A stretch of 64,000 bases of DNA from Acidimicrobiia bacterium (lineage in GTDB: Bacteria; Actinomycetota; Acidimicrobiia; Acidimicrobiales; Bin134), in the NCBI GenBank assembly GCA_022819825.1, contig JAJEGM010000038.1, forward strand, positions 1 through 64,000. The letters run 5' to 3'. Below the pieces are notes generated by a model. The model was not told where the DNA came from and did not search any database. It saw only the letters and a program-made list of their open reading frames with translations. Position numbers and translations under genes: made by a program. This document shows positions 50,609 through 59,581 of this stretch, in pieces. Every line of letters begins with the position of its first letter. The stretch's first letter is position 1.

Positions 50609-51670
50609 TCATCCCACCACGACTACTCCGGGATCGCTTGCGGAGACCTCACCGATCACGGCGGCAGCGTGGCCTGCGGCTATCAGTCGGGCCACCGCTT
50701 CGGCGGCCGCGGCCGGTGGACAGCAAAACAGCAGGCCGCCGGAGGTCTGGGCGTCGGCCAGCATGGTCAAAGTCCGCTGGTCGTCTGATCCTCGCACCCA
50801 CGGACGCACGTGGTCGAGGTTGCGAGCCGTTCCACCGGGGGCAAACCCTTGATCCAGCATCTCCCAGACGTCGGGGAGCAGTGGCACCTCTTCTGCTCGG
50901 ATCACCGCACCAACACCGCTGGCGGTAGCCAGCTTCTGGAGGTGGCCGAGCAAGCCGAAGCCGGTGATGTCGGTGGCCGCCGTGGCCTTGGCCTCGAGGG
51001 CGGTCGAGGCAGCTTCGTCGTTCAGTCGGGTCATCTCGGCCACTCCCGCGGCGTAGGCCTCCGCCAGCCAACCGCCGGGCTCGATCGCCTCGGGCCCAGA
51101 GCGCTTGACCGCGGTGGCCAAGAGTCCAGTGCCCAGCGGCTTGGTCAGCACCAGCGACTGTCCCGGCTGGGCGCCGGCGTTGGTCAGCAAGCTCTCCTCA
51201 TCGGCCTCCCCGGTGACGGCTTGGCCGTACATCGGCTCAGGTCCGTCCACCGTGTGACCCCCGACCACTGCCCAGCCGCCGTCGGCGGCCGCCGCGGCCC
51301 CGCCCGCCAGCACATCGGTGAGAACCTCCAGCGGAAGATCTCCATGGGGCCATGCCACCAGGTTCAGTCCGAACCGGGGGGTGCCGCCCATGGCGTAGAC
51401 ATCCGAGGCCGCGTTTGTGGCCGCGATGCGCCCCCAAGTGTGAGGGTCGTCCACCACCGGCGCGAAGAAATCGGCGGTCGAGATCAGGGCGCGGCCTTCC
51501 CCGATGCGCCACACTGCGGCGTCATCACCGGTCTCTGTGCCCACGATCAAGTCCTCGTGGGTCGGGGTTGGCAGTGCGCGCACGACCTGCGCCAACTCGG
51601 ACGGTCCGAGCTTGCCGGCTCAACCGGCGCCGTGGGAGTAAGCCGTGAGCCTCCCTGTCTTCGGATTCAC
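50609..51670 (-). CDS. selD: Selenide, water dikinase (selenophosphate synthetase) with in-frame TGA, probable selenoprotein
   Basis: SelD makes selenophosphate from selenide and ATP for selenocysteine and 2-selenouridine. From GTG 51670 the frame reads VNPKTGRLTAYSHGAG, then TGA (51622-51620), then AGKLGPSELAQVVRAL and a complete SelD body with TGDDAAVW, ATDITGFGLLGH and SGGLLFCCPP. The TGA falls at residue 17, where active SelD proteins have Cys or Sec in SHGAGC/U. Total 353 codons, near the usual 350. Starting downstream of the TGA (TTG 51595) would remove the active site. No other stop interrupts the frame. Sequencing error or pseudogene is the alternative. Confidence 0.88.
51594..51622 (-). 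promoter_or_regulatory. TGA selenocysteine codon and candidate SECIS hairpin in selD
   Basis: Nine bases after the TGA (51622-51620) the message can fold into AGCTCGGA / TCCGAGTT, eight pairs (one G-U) around a CCG loop, at 51612-51594. A hairpin just 3' of the UGA is where bacterial SECIS elements lie. After a mismatch the stem can extend by two pairs. The SECIS loop is smaller than the E. coli fdhF one, so this is a candidate only. Confidence 0.55.
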
Positions 51671-51677
51671 GTGTCCG

Positions 51678-51715
51678 ACGCTACCGGGCCGTCGCTGGTT
51701 GAGGTGGGTTAGCTT
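51678..51715. promoter_or_regulatory. Divergent -10 boxes between selD and the SnoaL-like gene
   Basis: On the minus strand TAGCGT (51683-51678) ends seven bases before the selD GTG. On the plus strand TAGCTT (51710-51715) ends six bases before the GTG at 51722. Both fit the short-leader TAnnnT pattern of this window. The gap of 51 bases leaves no room for Shine-Dalgarno sites of normal kind. Confidence 0.4.
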
Positions 51716-51721
51716 TGCGGC

Positions 51722-52219
51722 GTGAATTCACACGAGCAAGCAGTGCGATCGATCAAGGCGCTTATGTACGTCTATGCCGAATGCGTGGACTTGGCCCGCT
51801 TCGACGAGCTTGGCGAGCTCTTCGCCCACGGAGTGCTCACCTCCACCAGCTCGGCCGACCCCGACGACGGCATGTCGGGCGATGACGTCGCCGCGTTCTA
51901 CGCGGCCACCAACAAAGTCCACGGCGACGGCACACTGCGCACCCGGCATGTGGCTAGCAACGTGATCGTCGATGTTGCCGACGACGGGCAGACAGCCACC
52001 GCCCGCTCGTACTTCGCCGTCCACCAGGGCACAGATACCCTGGCCCTTCAGCCCATCGTGGCGGGCCGCTACGAAGACGACTTCTCCCTGGTCGATGGAC
52101 AGTGGCGTTTCGCCCGCCGGATGGTGATTGTCGACCAGATTGGCGATATGCGAGAGCACCTCACCTTCGACCTGTCCGAGGGAGACGTGCGCTATACCGA
52201 CCATGTGGAGTCGGGATGA
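51722..52219 (+). CDS. SnoaL-like (NTF2-fold) protein
   Basis: A 165-residue protein starting with GTG. KALMYVYAECVDLARFDELGELF, TRHVASNVIVDV and GQWRFARRMVIVD are typical of the NTF2-fold SnoaL group. A related protein is at 46633, with low similarity. It may be a small enzyme of ring or side-chain metabolism, or have no catalytic role. Its TGA overlaps the ATG of the next gene by four bases. Confidence 0.8.
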   Translation: MNSHEQAVRSIKALMYVYAECVDLARFDELGELFAHGVLTSTSSADPDDGMSGDDVAAFYAATNKVHGDGTLRTRHVASNVIVDVADDGQTATARSYFAVHQGTDTLALQPIVAGRYEDDFSLVDGQWRFARRMVIVDQIGDMREHLTFDLSEGDVRYTDHVESG

Positions 52220-52779
52220 GCGATCCGCCGACGCGTCGGGCACCGCCGGGTTGGTACACCGAGCAGGGCCAACGCGGCTTTCGATATTGGGATGGCGAGT
52301 CTTGGGCCGAACCGATGGGAGATCCAGTTCGTATCCCGGGAGCAGGGAACGGCAGTCGGGGTGTCTCGGGCTACCAGAGAGCAGGGCTTGCCTTCTTGGG
52401 TGCCGCAGTGGCCCTGGTGATTGCCGGGCTGCTGCTTCCCTGGGCCGATGCCGGGTCGAGCAAGTGGGGAGTGGTAGACGGCGACCTTCCGTGGCTGGTG
52501 GGTCCGGGAGGGGTGGCTGACTCCTGGCTGCTGATTCCAGTGGCCGCGGCGATGGTGTGGGCACTGCTGGTGGCGGCATTGTTTGGGAGCAGCCGGCAAA
52601 TGTGGCTGACGGCTGTGGTCGCGGGACTGGTTGTCATGGGGTTCTGCCTGGCGGAGGGTCTGGCCCTTGATGACGACCTGGATGCGTCAGGCACCGAGGT
52701 TGGCTTGGGCTTGTTCCTGGCTTATGCCGGAGGGGCGTCAGCCGCGGTTGGCGGGGTGCTTCTCAAGCCAGCCCGATGA
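52216..52779 (+). CDS. DUF2510 membrane protein
   Basis: About 187 residues. The N-terminus holds PPGWYTEQGQRGFRYWDGESW, the DUF2510 WW-like motif common in actinobacteria. Four hydrophobic segments follow (residues about 55-75, 95-120, 130-150 and 165-182). Function unknown; DUF2510 probably binds another protein. ATG 52216 overlaps the previous stop (ATGA). It is convergent to the histidine kinase gene, 10 bases apart. Confidence 0.78.
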   Translation: MSDPPTRRAPPGWYTEQGQRGFRYWDGESWAEPMGDPVRIPGAGNGSRGVSGYQRAGLAFLGAAVALVIAGLLLPWADAGSSKWGVVDGDLPWLVGPGGVADSWLLIPVAAAMVWALLVAALFGSSRQMWLTAVVAGLVVMGFCLAEGLALDDDLDASGTEVGLGLFLAYAGGASAAVGGVLLKPAR

Positions 52780-52789
52780 GGTTGACCGG

Positions 52790-55015
52790 CTAAGCGTCGT
52801 CGTCTTCACCGTCTCCGTCGCTTTCGATGAGAGGCGTGCCCTTGGCTCGGGTCAGCGGCAGCTCAACCACCATCTCGGTGAACTCGCCTGGCTCGGTACT
52901 GACAGTGATGCTGCCGCCGTGCTCGCGGACGATGTCGGCAGACAGCGCCAAGCCAAGCCCCGTACCCTCATTGGTGGGCTTGGTGGTGAAGAACGGGTCG
53001 AAGATCTTTGCCGCCACATCTGGCGGAATGCCGCTGCCGTTGTCTCGGACGCTGAGTATGGCGCTCTCATCGGTACGGCGGCTCTTCAACAAGATGGTGG
53101 GGCTGTAGTCCCCCGCCGTTCCCGCCTCCGCCAATTCCTTTTGCTTCTTGTTGGTGGCGTAGCCCGCGTTGGCCACAAAATTCAAGAACACTCTCCCCAA
53201 ATCCTGGGGAACTACCTCCAACTGTCCCATGTCCGGGTCGAACTCTTCTTCCAGGGTGACGATGAAGTCGGGATCTTGGGCCCGGGCACTGTGGAAGGCC
53301 AGCAAGGAATGCTCGTGGATGAGGTCGTTGATGTCGGTCATCTGGGTCTCGCCGCCGCCTCGGCCCATCAACAGCATGTCTTGAACGATCCGGTTAGCCC
53401 GCTTTCCGTGGGTTTGGATGCGCTCAAGGTTGTCGTTGAGGTCTTGGTTAATCTCCTCGATCAGGCCCTTGTCCTCTTCGGAGAGGTTGTCGGTTAGCTC
53501 CTCATAGATCTCGGCCATCTCTTCCAGCAGCTCAACCGACGCCGCCGAGAAGTTGTTGATAAAATTGAGCGGGTTGCGGATCTCGTGGGCCACGCCGGCG
53601 GTGACCTCGCCCAGGGCGGCCAACTTCTCCCGGGCCACGATCTGATCCTGAGCCTGGCTCAGCTCCTCAAGCACTTCCTGAAGCTCATCGTTCCGCTCAC
53701 TCAGCTCCTGGGCAAGCTGCTCCACCAGGTTAAGCCGTTGGATCTCCAGCGCGTGGCGGCGGAACACTTCCAACGCCGATGCCATCTCGGCGATCTCGTC
53801 GCGGCCGCTGATCTCTATCTCCTCCTCCAGCTCACCCTTGGCCAACGTCCGCATCCGGCTGGACAGCCGCCCGATGCGGCGCAGCAACACTCGTCCGACG
53901 AACAGCCAGCTGATCAGGCCGGCGCCGGCGACGCCGATGGCGCTGATGATGACGAGGAGGATCCTGGCAGTGTTGATGGTCTGCGCCGAGTTCTCGGTGG
54001 CTTCGGCGGCCCCGCTCTGGGCTATCTGGACGATGGCGTTGACCTCGTCGAGCAAGTCGACGGCTATCTCCTGGTTCTCCGCCAGCAGCAAGTCTTGGCG
54101 CTCGATGATCTCCAGTCGGTCGACGGCGACCTGGAAAGCGCCGCTGTCGCCGCGGCCCAGAGTCAGCAGGTCGCCGACTGCCGACCCCAGTCCGGAGACA
54201 GTGTCAGACTCGGCAATCGCTGAGAGGCTGATCAGGATGCGGTCTTCGGCAGACTCGAAGCTCTCTATAAGCGGTTCGACGAAGTCGGCTTCCGAGGCGA
54301 TCAGGGCGCTGCCCATCAGCTCGGAGGCTTGGGCGACATCGGCCTGCAACTCGTTGAGGTGACGGTAGAGGAGCAGTTCGTCGCCAGAGGTGCGGGTCAT
54401 GGCATCTGTGGGTTTGGAGTCGAAGTTGCGGTATCCGGTTACTTGGAAGAAGAGCTGATCGTCGATAGCGGGGATAACGATGCCCTTGACGTCGTCGTGG
54501 AGAGCGGGGATCCGAGTTTGGAGGACTTCGATTTGCCTGCTCAAGCCGTAGAAATGGGGCATGTCGGCCGTAATCGTGGTGATGTTCCTCTCCAGGGCGT
54601 CGGCGGCCTCGGAAATCCCTTGAACGTGGATATTGCCGGGGTTCTGGCGCAGCAGGGTCTCCAAGCGGTCTTGGAACTGGGCTTGGGCGTCGGACACTTC
54701 TGCGGAGATTTCCGAGAACTGGTCGGGCGGCGCGGTGGTGAGGCGGGGTGCGGCGGCCACCAGCGCATTGCTGAACTCGGCGAGGCCGAACGCCCCCACC
54801 AGTTCTGGGACGCTGTCTTCGCTTACCCGTTTTTGGCTGCGGTCGACGTTGCTGAACGAAATCCAGCTCACAATGCTGGCCACAATGGTCAATGCCACTG
54901 CTCCAAAGATCCCGGCATAGAGCTGGCTGGAGATCCTACGATGGACGGCAGGCCGCTGCGCCTGGGCGGCGGAGTCGCCGGGGGCAGGTTCTCGAGCGTT
55001 GGTCGCCTCGGTCAC
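52790..55015 (-). CDS. Transmembrane sensor histidine kinase (HAMP, HisKA, HATPase_c)
   Basis: A 741-residue kinase. One membrane helix lies near residues 33-55 and a second near 350-378; between them is an extracytoplasmic region of about 290 residues, mostly helical, as in TorS-like sensors. HAMP follows, then a coiled-coil and the HisKA H box with His477 in [11 protein letters not shown]. The ATP domain has the N box (NFVANAGYA), DNGSGIP and GTGLGLALS. Last of the five-gene operon, it overlaps the binding protein gene by four bases. The natural inference is that the binding protein loads the kinase's sensor domain, and the phosphate goes to the response regulator in the same operon. Confidence 0.9.
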   Translation of the reverse strand: MTEATNAREPAPGDSAAQAQRPAVHRRISSQLYAGIFGAVALTIVASIVSWISFSNVDRSQKRVSEDSVPELVGAFGLAEFSNALVAAAPRLTTAPPDQFSEISAEVSDAQAQFQDRLETLLRQNPGNIHVQGISEAADALERNITTITADMPHFYGLSRQIEVLQTRIPALHDDVKGIVIPAIDDQLFFQVTGYRNFDSKPTDAMTRTSGDELLLYRHLNELQADVAQASELMGSALIASEADFVEPLIESFESAEDRILISLSAIAESDTVSGLGSAVGDLLTLGRGDSGAFQVAVDRLEIIERQDLLLAENQEIAVDLLDEVNAIVQIAQSGAAEATENSAQTINTARILLVIISAIGVAGAGLISWLFVGRVLLRRIGRLSSRMRTLAKGELEEEIEISGRDEIAEMASALEVFRRHALEIQRLNLVEQLAQELSERNDELQEVLEELSQAQDQIVAREKLAALGEVTAGVAHEIRNPLNFINNFSAASVELLEEMAEIYEELTDNLSEEDKGLIEEINQDLNDNLERIQTHGKRANRIVQDMLLMGRGGGETQMTDINDLIHEHSLLAFHSARAQDPDFIVTLEEEFDPDMGQLEVVPQDLGRVFLNFVANAGYATNKKQKELAEAGTAGDYSPTILLKSRRTDESAILSVRDNGSGIPPDVAAKIFDPFFTTKPTNEGTGLGLALSADIVREHGGSITVSTEPGEFTEMVVELPLTRAKGTPLIESDGDGEDDDA

Positions 55016-56301
55016 GGGCTGATGTCTCCCATAGCCGCCTCGGGCCGGTAGGTGCCGTCGGCACCGATCACTGTCAGGAAAACGGCGTCGGAACCCTGAT
55101 TGTCCACCGCCCGGTCGGCTTCATCTCCGAAGTCGAGGTCGAATCCGTCGATATCGAATTGACCAGCTCCAAGGATGTTCTGCAAGAAGCAGTCACGAGT
55201 GAGAGCGGCACCGCATGCCTCGAGACCGGCGATGGCCATTCGGCCCGCGATGTAGCCCTCCAAAGAGACGAACCCCGGTTCAGCTTTGGGATCCAGAGCG
55301 GCCAGGGCTTCGGTGTAGGACGCAACCACTGGAATGGACTCGTCGTGGGGGAACGGTACAACTTGGGTTACGTATACGCCTTCGCCTTCCGAACCGAGTT
55401 CAGCGGCCAGCGCGTTGCTGCCCACAAAGGAGACTGTCATGAAGATGGGGTCGAAGCCGATGTGGCGCGACCATGAAATCAGGGCGGCAACCGGCTGGTA
55501 GGCGCCGATCACGATCACGGCCTCGGGGTCGCCGAGCCGCAAGTCGAGCAGCCCCGACTTCACCGCGGTGGTGTTGCGGGGGTACACGCCGGTGGCCACG
55601 AGTTCCATCCCCCGGCGTTCCAACGCGGCCAGCGCCCCGTTGTACCCAGCCCGTCCGAAGGAATCGTCCTGGAACATCACTGCAATCCGGGTGACGTCCA
55701 AATCGGTTGTCAATCGCTCGACCATCTCCTCGGTTTCCTGAGCGTAGGAGGCCCGAAGGTTGACAATGTTGTCCCAGTCGTCGTTTCGGAGGAATCCGGC
55801 ACCGGTGAACGGCGCCACATAGGGTATGGCCGCTTCGGCCGCTACCGGGGTGGCTGAGCGCGATGTCGGCGTCCCCACCGCGCCGATCAGAGCGAACACC
55901 CGCTCGTCTTCGATCAGCGCCTGGGTGTTGGTGATAGCCGCCTCGGGTTCGTACGCGTCGTCTCGGGTGGTGAGTTCCAACATGCGCCCGTGTACGCCTC
56001 CATTGCTGTTGGCCTCCTCGAACGCCGCGCGGATTCCAAGATTCATGTTGATGCCCAGCGCTTGGGCAGGACCGCTGAATGCCGCTGATTGCCCGAACAC
56101 CACCCGATCATCGAACACTCCAGGCGTGCCAGTGCCAGATGGGGTGTCCGGTGTGTTCCCGGGCTCGACCGTGGAGCTCGCATCAGGAGCCGCGGGGTCA
56201 GAGCCGTCGGATCCGCACCCCGGCAACACGAGGGCGAAAGCGGCCAGTGCGAGACCAGCTAGCCGACATAGAGGGGCATTCCTCAATGCCGAAATCCTCA
56301 C
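55012..56301 (-). CDS. Leu/Ile/Val-type substrate-binding lipoprotein
   Basis: A 429-residue lipoprotein with signal LALAAFALVLPGC (lipobox Cys29), a Ser/Thr/Pro linker, and a type I periplasmic-binding fold beginning VVFGQSAAFSGPAQALG. EVEAxx-type hinge segments such as IAVMFQDDSFGRAGYNG and YVAPFTGAGFLR are present. It resembles binding proteins of branched-chain amino acid or amide transporters. No permease or ATPase gene is next to it, so sensing is more likely than uptake. The gene overlaps the RsbW-like gene by one base and the kinase gene by four. Confidence 0.88.
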   Translation of the reverse strand: MRISALRNAPLCRLAGLALAAFALVLPGCGSDGSDPAAPDASSTVEPGNTPDTPSGTGTPGVFDDRVVFGQSAAFSGPAQALGINMNLGIRAAFEEANSNGGVHGRMLELTTRDDAYEPEAAITNTQALIEDERVFALIGAVGTPTSRSATPVAAEAAIPYVAPFTGAGFLRNDDWDNIVNLRASYAQETEEMVERLTTDLDVTRIAVMFQDDSFGRAGYNGALAALERRGMELVATGVYPRNTTAVKSGLLDLRLGDPEAVIVIGAYQPVAALISWSRHIGFDPIFMTVSFVGSNALAAELGSEGEGVYVTQVVPFPHDESIPVVASYTEALAALDPKAEPGFVSLEGYIAGRMAIAGLEACGAALTRDCFLQNILGAGQFDIDGFDLDFGDEADRAVDNQGSDAVFLTVIGADGTYRPEAAMGDISP

Positions 56302-56729
56302 TACTCGGGATGGACGACGAGCTTGAGGTGGTTGCGGTCGTTCTCCCGACGGTATTCAAGCTCTTCGCCCATGGTCTTCACCAGGTAGACCCCCAACCCC
56401 CCGATTGGGCGATCGGCAAGAGGCAGCGTCACATCGGGCGCAGGGGCATCGGTCAGGGGGTTGAAGGGCGAGCCGTCGTCGCTCAAGCGGATGGTGAGCG
56501 CGTGGTCTTGCGATTCCAGCTCGAGGTCGATCTTGGTCAGGCCGCTGGTGTCACCGTGAGTGAGCGTGTTGAGCACCAACTCTTCCAAGATCAGGTTGGC
56601 GCGCATTGTCAGCGTTATCGGCCACTCCTCGGCTTCCGCCATCTCATTCAGAATGTCCTCGATCAGCGGCAGAACATCGGAAGGGTGGCCCTGCTCCGGA
56701 GGGTGGGAAAGGTGGAGCGATCGTTGCAT
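56301..56729 (-). CDS. RsbW/SpoIIAB-like anti-sigma serine kinase (HATPase_c_2)
   Basis: A 142-residue GHKL ATPase domain alone. The N box is ILEELVLNTLTHG, followed by DDGSPFNPL and GGLGVYLVKTMG. Anti-sigma kinases of this kind phosphorylate a STAS partner on Ser and release or bind a sigma factor. No sigma factor gene is visible in the window. It lies 45 bases after the phosphatase gene. Some such domains act without a sigma factor, so that role is inferred. Confidence 0.83.
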   Translation of the reverse strand: MQRSLHLSHPPEQGHPSDVLPLIEDILNEMAEAEEWPITLTMRANLILEELVLNTLTHGDTSGLTKIDLELESQDHALTIRLSDDGSPFNPLTDAPAPDVTLPLADRPIGGLGVYLVKTMGEELEYRRENDRNHLKLVVHPE

Positions 56730-56774
56730 TTCAGCGGCCCCTCGTGGCGGGCTGCGAGCGTGCTGGGGCAGACA

Positions 56775-57926
56775 TCAAGGGCGCCTCAGTGTGAGGCAGG
56801 TGATGTCATCGGATTGTGGGGCATCACCGGCAAAGATCCGCACCCGCTCGAAGACTGCCTCGTTGGCTGACGTCGCGCTTTCGGGCGAGTTGCCCGCGAA
56901 CACCTCCGCCAGTCGATCCATTCCGAACTGCTGGTTGTCTGCGTTCATGGCCTCGGTCACGCCGTCGGTGTACAACACCACGGTGTCGCCCGGTTCCAAG
57001 GTCACCGACTCTTGGGTGTAGACGACATCGGCGGCGATGCCCACCGCGATTCCCTTGGTGAGCGGCAACTCGGTAACCGTGCCGTCTGCACTCACCAGCA
57101 TCGGGGGGTCGTGGCCGGCGATGGAGTAGGTGAGCAATCCGGTCTCCGGGTTGTACAGGGCGTAGATCAGGGTGACGAACATGAAGGTCGGGTTGTCTTG
57201 TTGGAGCTGGCTGTTGACTTCGGTCAACACCTTTTCCGGGTCGCGAACGCCGATGGCCGCCCCCTTGAGCGCAGTCCGGCTGGACATCATGAACATCGAG
57301 GCGGGAATGCCCTTGTCGGACACGTCGGCCACCACGAGACCGATTTGGTTGTCGAGCCTGAAGTAGTCGTAGAAGTCGCCTCCCACGTTGCGGGCCGGCT
57401 CCATGTTGGCCGAGACCTCGCACCCCTCAGTCACCGGGGGAATAGTGGGCAGAATGGACTGCTGGAGTTGGCTGGCGATGCTCAGCTCGTTCTGGAGGGC
57501 CACGAGCTGGTCGCGTGACGACAGGGCCTCCCGCCATTCGGCCAAATGCTCCAGTGTGCGACTGATGGTGATCTTCAGATCGTCGAAGTCGATGGGCTTG
57601 GTGACGAAGTCGAACGCTCCCCGGTTCATGGCGGTGCGGATGTTGTCCATGTCGCCGTAGGCGGAGACGATTACCGCCCGGAGATTGGGGTCGACGTCGG
57701 GGAGCTGCTGGAGCAGGGTTAGGCCGTCCATCTTGGGCATGTTGATGTCGGACAGGACCATGTCGATGGTGGAGTCGGCGTTGAGCTTTTCCAACGCATC
57801 CAATCCGTCTCGGGCGAATACGAACTCGTATTCATTGGAGCGGATTTGCCGCCGCATCCGCTGAAGGATCAGGGGCTCAAGATCCGGTTCGTCGTCGACG
57901 ACCAGGATCTTGTAGGTGTCGGTCAA
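56775..57926 (-). CDS. Response regulator with PP2C-type phosphatase output (RsbU/SpoIIE-like)
   Basis: A 383-residue protein. The receiver domain (residues 1-125) has the acidic pair in VVDDEPD, phospho-acceptor Asp60 (LSDINMPKMDG) and Lys in TKPIDFDD. A short coiled linker precedes the PP2C domain (about 175-383), which has NVGGDFYDYF, VADVSDKGIPASMFM, LYTDGVTEAMN and SDDITCLTLR. It should dephosphorylate the STAS protein when the receiver is phosphorylated by the kinase. It starts four bases after the STAS gene. Confidence 0.9.
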   Translation of the reverse strand: MTDTYKILVVDDEPDLEPLILQRMRRQIRSNEYEFVFARDGLDALEKLNADSTIDMVLSDINMPKMDGLTLLQQLPDVDPNLRAVIVSAYGDMDNIRTAMNRGAFDFVTKPIDFDDLKITISRTLEHLAEWREALSSRDQLVALQNELSIASQLQQSILPTIPPVTEGCEVSANMEPARNVGGDFYDYFRLDNQIGLVVADVSDKGIPASMFMMSSRTALKGAAIGVRDPEKVLTEVNSQLQQDNPTFMFVTLIYALYNPETGLLTYSIAGHDPPMLVSADGTVTELPLTKGIAVGIAADVVYTQESVTLEPGDTVVLYTDGVTEAMNADNQQFGMDRLAEVFAGNSPESATSANEAVFERVRIFAGDAPQSDDITCLTLRRP

Positions 57927-57930
57927 GGGT

Positions 57931-58260
57931 TTAGCCCTGTTTGGCGTCTTCTACCGATGGAAAAACGTTGATGATCTGATCGAAGCCGCTGATGCGGAAC
58001 ACGTCGCCTACCGCTTCGGTCAATGAGCAGATGCTGAAAGACTTGTTCTGCTTGTCGAGGTTCTGGGCAGCCATCAGGAGCACCCGGAGGCCCGCGCTGC
58101 TGATGTACTCAAGGCCACCGAGGTCCAGGATGATCCGCTGGTCGCCAGGATCGAACATTCCTTGCAGGGACTCCAGAAAATCCGACGCATTGGATCCGTC
58201 TACCCGGCCTGAAGCATTGACGACCAGTGTGTCGCCGGAGCGGTCGTGGCTGAATTCCAT
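57931..58260 (-). CDS. STAS-domain anti-anti-sigma factor
   Basis: A 109-residue single STAS domain, RsbV/SpoIIAA-like. The phosphorylated Ser is expected at Ser54 or Ser55 in LEYISSAGLRVL. GRVDGSNASDF and LDLGGLEYI fit well. It is the first gene of the operon. GAGAGG lies seven bases before the ATG. It would be the substrate of both the RsbW-like kinase and the PP2C phosphatase encoded downstream, so the whole partner switch is coded in one place. Confidence 0.88.
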   Translation of the reverse strand: MEFSHDRSGDTLVVNASGRVDGSNASDFLESLQGMFDPGDQRIILDLGGLEYISSAGLRVLLMAAQNLDKQNKSFSICSLTEAVGDVFRISGFDQIINVFPSVEDAKQG

Positions 58261-58310
58261 AGTTGGGCCTCTCTCGTTGGGTCCTGTCTTGGATCATTCT
58301 GTCAGCCGGG

Positions 58311-58316
58311 ATCATA
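58311..58316 (-). promoter_or_regulatory. Candidate -10 box of the signalling operon
   Basis: On the minus strand TATGAT reads from 58316 to 58311, about 50 bases before the STAS ATG. The -35 region is poorly defined. A leader of about 45 bases with a Shine-Dalgarno is implied, unlike the leaderless pattern seen elsewhere. The rest of the 133-base gap between this and the next gene shows nothing clear. Confidence 0.35.
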
Positions 58317-58393
58317 CACATTCCAATGGGCTGAGGGGCAGGGAGAAGCCAATCGAAGTGCACGCCACGCCGAAAGCTCGGCGGTTCAGGGAG

Positions 58394-59572
58394 TCAGCGA
58401 GGCTGGGAGAGGATGAGTGCGCTGGTGGGGACCGCGGTTCCGGCGGTGGCCAGCATATTTTCCACGTTGTCGATCTGGTTGACCGAAGTGCCGCGAATCT
58501 GGCGCACGCCTTCGGCAATGCCGTTGAGGCCGTGGATATATGCCTCTCCAAGCTGGCCCCCGTTGGTGTTGATGGGCAGGCGGCCATCCCGACCGAGGTG
58601 TCCATCGCGGATGAAGTCCTTGGCCTCGCCCCTTTCGCAGAAGCCGAACTCCTCGAGTTGGGGGAGCACCAGCGGGGTGAAGTGGTCGTAGATGATGGCG
58701 GTCTGGATGTCGTCGGCCGACAGGCCGCTCGACTGATAGAGCTGGCGGGCGCACAATCCCATCTCGGGGATGCCCGTGATGGTCTCCCGGTAATAGCTCC
58801 TCATCATGTGCTGGTCTTCGGCCACTCCCTGGGTGGCCGAGGCGATGACTGCTGGCTTCTGCTTCAGGTCTTTGGCCCGCTCCGCAGTGGTCACCAGCAG
58901 AGCCTGGGCGCCGTCGGTCTCTTGGCAGCAGTCCAGCAGTCGCAGCGGCTCCACGATCCAGCGGCTGTTCTGGTGGTCTTCCAGGGTGATGGGCCGTTGG
59001 AAGAAGTGGGCGTAGGGATTGGTGGCCGCGAAATCCCGGTCGACCACCGACACTCGACCGAAGTCCTCTGTGGTGGCCCCGTACTCGTGCATGTAGCGGG
59101 TGGCGAACATGGCCACCCAGGAGGCCGGCGTGACCAATCCGAACGGGGAGCTCCACGAGAAGCTGACCTCAGACGCCTCGGCGCCGGCGGGCCGGTCTTG
59201 CACCCCGGCCCCGAAGCGGTGCCAGGAGCGCTCGTTGAAGGCCCGATAACACAGCACGTAGTCGGCGGCGCCGGAGTAGATGGCCTGGCAGGCCACCGCG
59301 ACCACCCCGCAGGCCGCCCCGCCCCCATGATGGACCATGGAAAAATGGGTCAGCTCGTCGATCCCTAGATTGCGGGCCACCTCGATCTCGGGATTCTGCT
59401 CGGCCGAGTAGGTCACCATGCCGTTGACCTTCTCGGGGGGAAGACCGGCGTCCTCGCAGGCGGCCAGGCAGGCTTCCACTGCCTGGTCCATCGGGGTTCG
59501 GCCCGAGTCTTTGGTGAACGGGGTGGCGCCGATCCCGGCGATGGCGCTGTGGTAGGCGTAGTTCAGGCTCAT
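58394..59572 (-). CDS. Ltp2-like thiolase-fold protein (putative side-chain aldolase)
   Basis: A 392-residue thiolase fold of the non-condensing lipid-transfer type. YHSAIAGIGATPFTKDSGR at the start, the HHGGGAACGVVAVACQAI helix region and NTNGGQLGEAYIHGLNGI are seen. In Ltp2 the fold performs a retro-aldol cleavage of a steroid side chain together with the DUF35 domain of ChsH2. The next gene upstream on this strand carries exactly such a DUF35 domain, nine bases away. Resemblance is by motif and gene order; the substrate is not shown. Confidence 0.83.
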   Translation of the reverse strand: MSLNYAYHSAIAGIGATPFTKDSGRTPMDQAVEACLAACEDAGLPPEKVNGMVTYSAEQNPEIEVARNLGIDELTHFSMVHHGGGAACGVVAVACQAIYSGAADYVLCYRAFNERSWHRFGAGVQDRPAGAEASEVSFSWSSPFGLVTPASWVAMFATRYMHEYGATTEDFGRVSVVDRDFAATNPYAHFFQRPITLEDHQNSRWIVEPLRLLDCCQETDGAQALLVTTAERAKDLKQKPAVIASATQGVAEDQHMMRSYYRETITGIPEMGLCARQLYQSSGLSADDIQTAIIYDHFTPLVLPQLEEFGFCERGEAKDFIRDGHLGRDGRLPINTNGGQLGEAYIHGLNGIAEGVRQIRGTSVNQIDNVENMLATAGTAVPTSALILSQPR

Positions 59573-59581
59573 GGTGCTCTC

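Noticed and set aside
51593-51595. TTG as start codon of selD
   Set aside because: It would remove the glycine-rich active-site segment and residue 17. The frame continues upstream through one TGA with exact SelD similarity.
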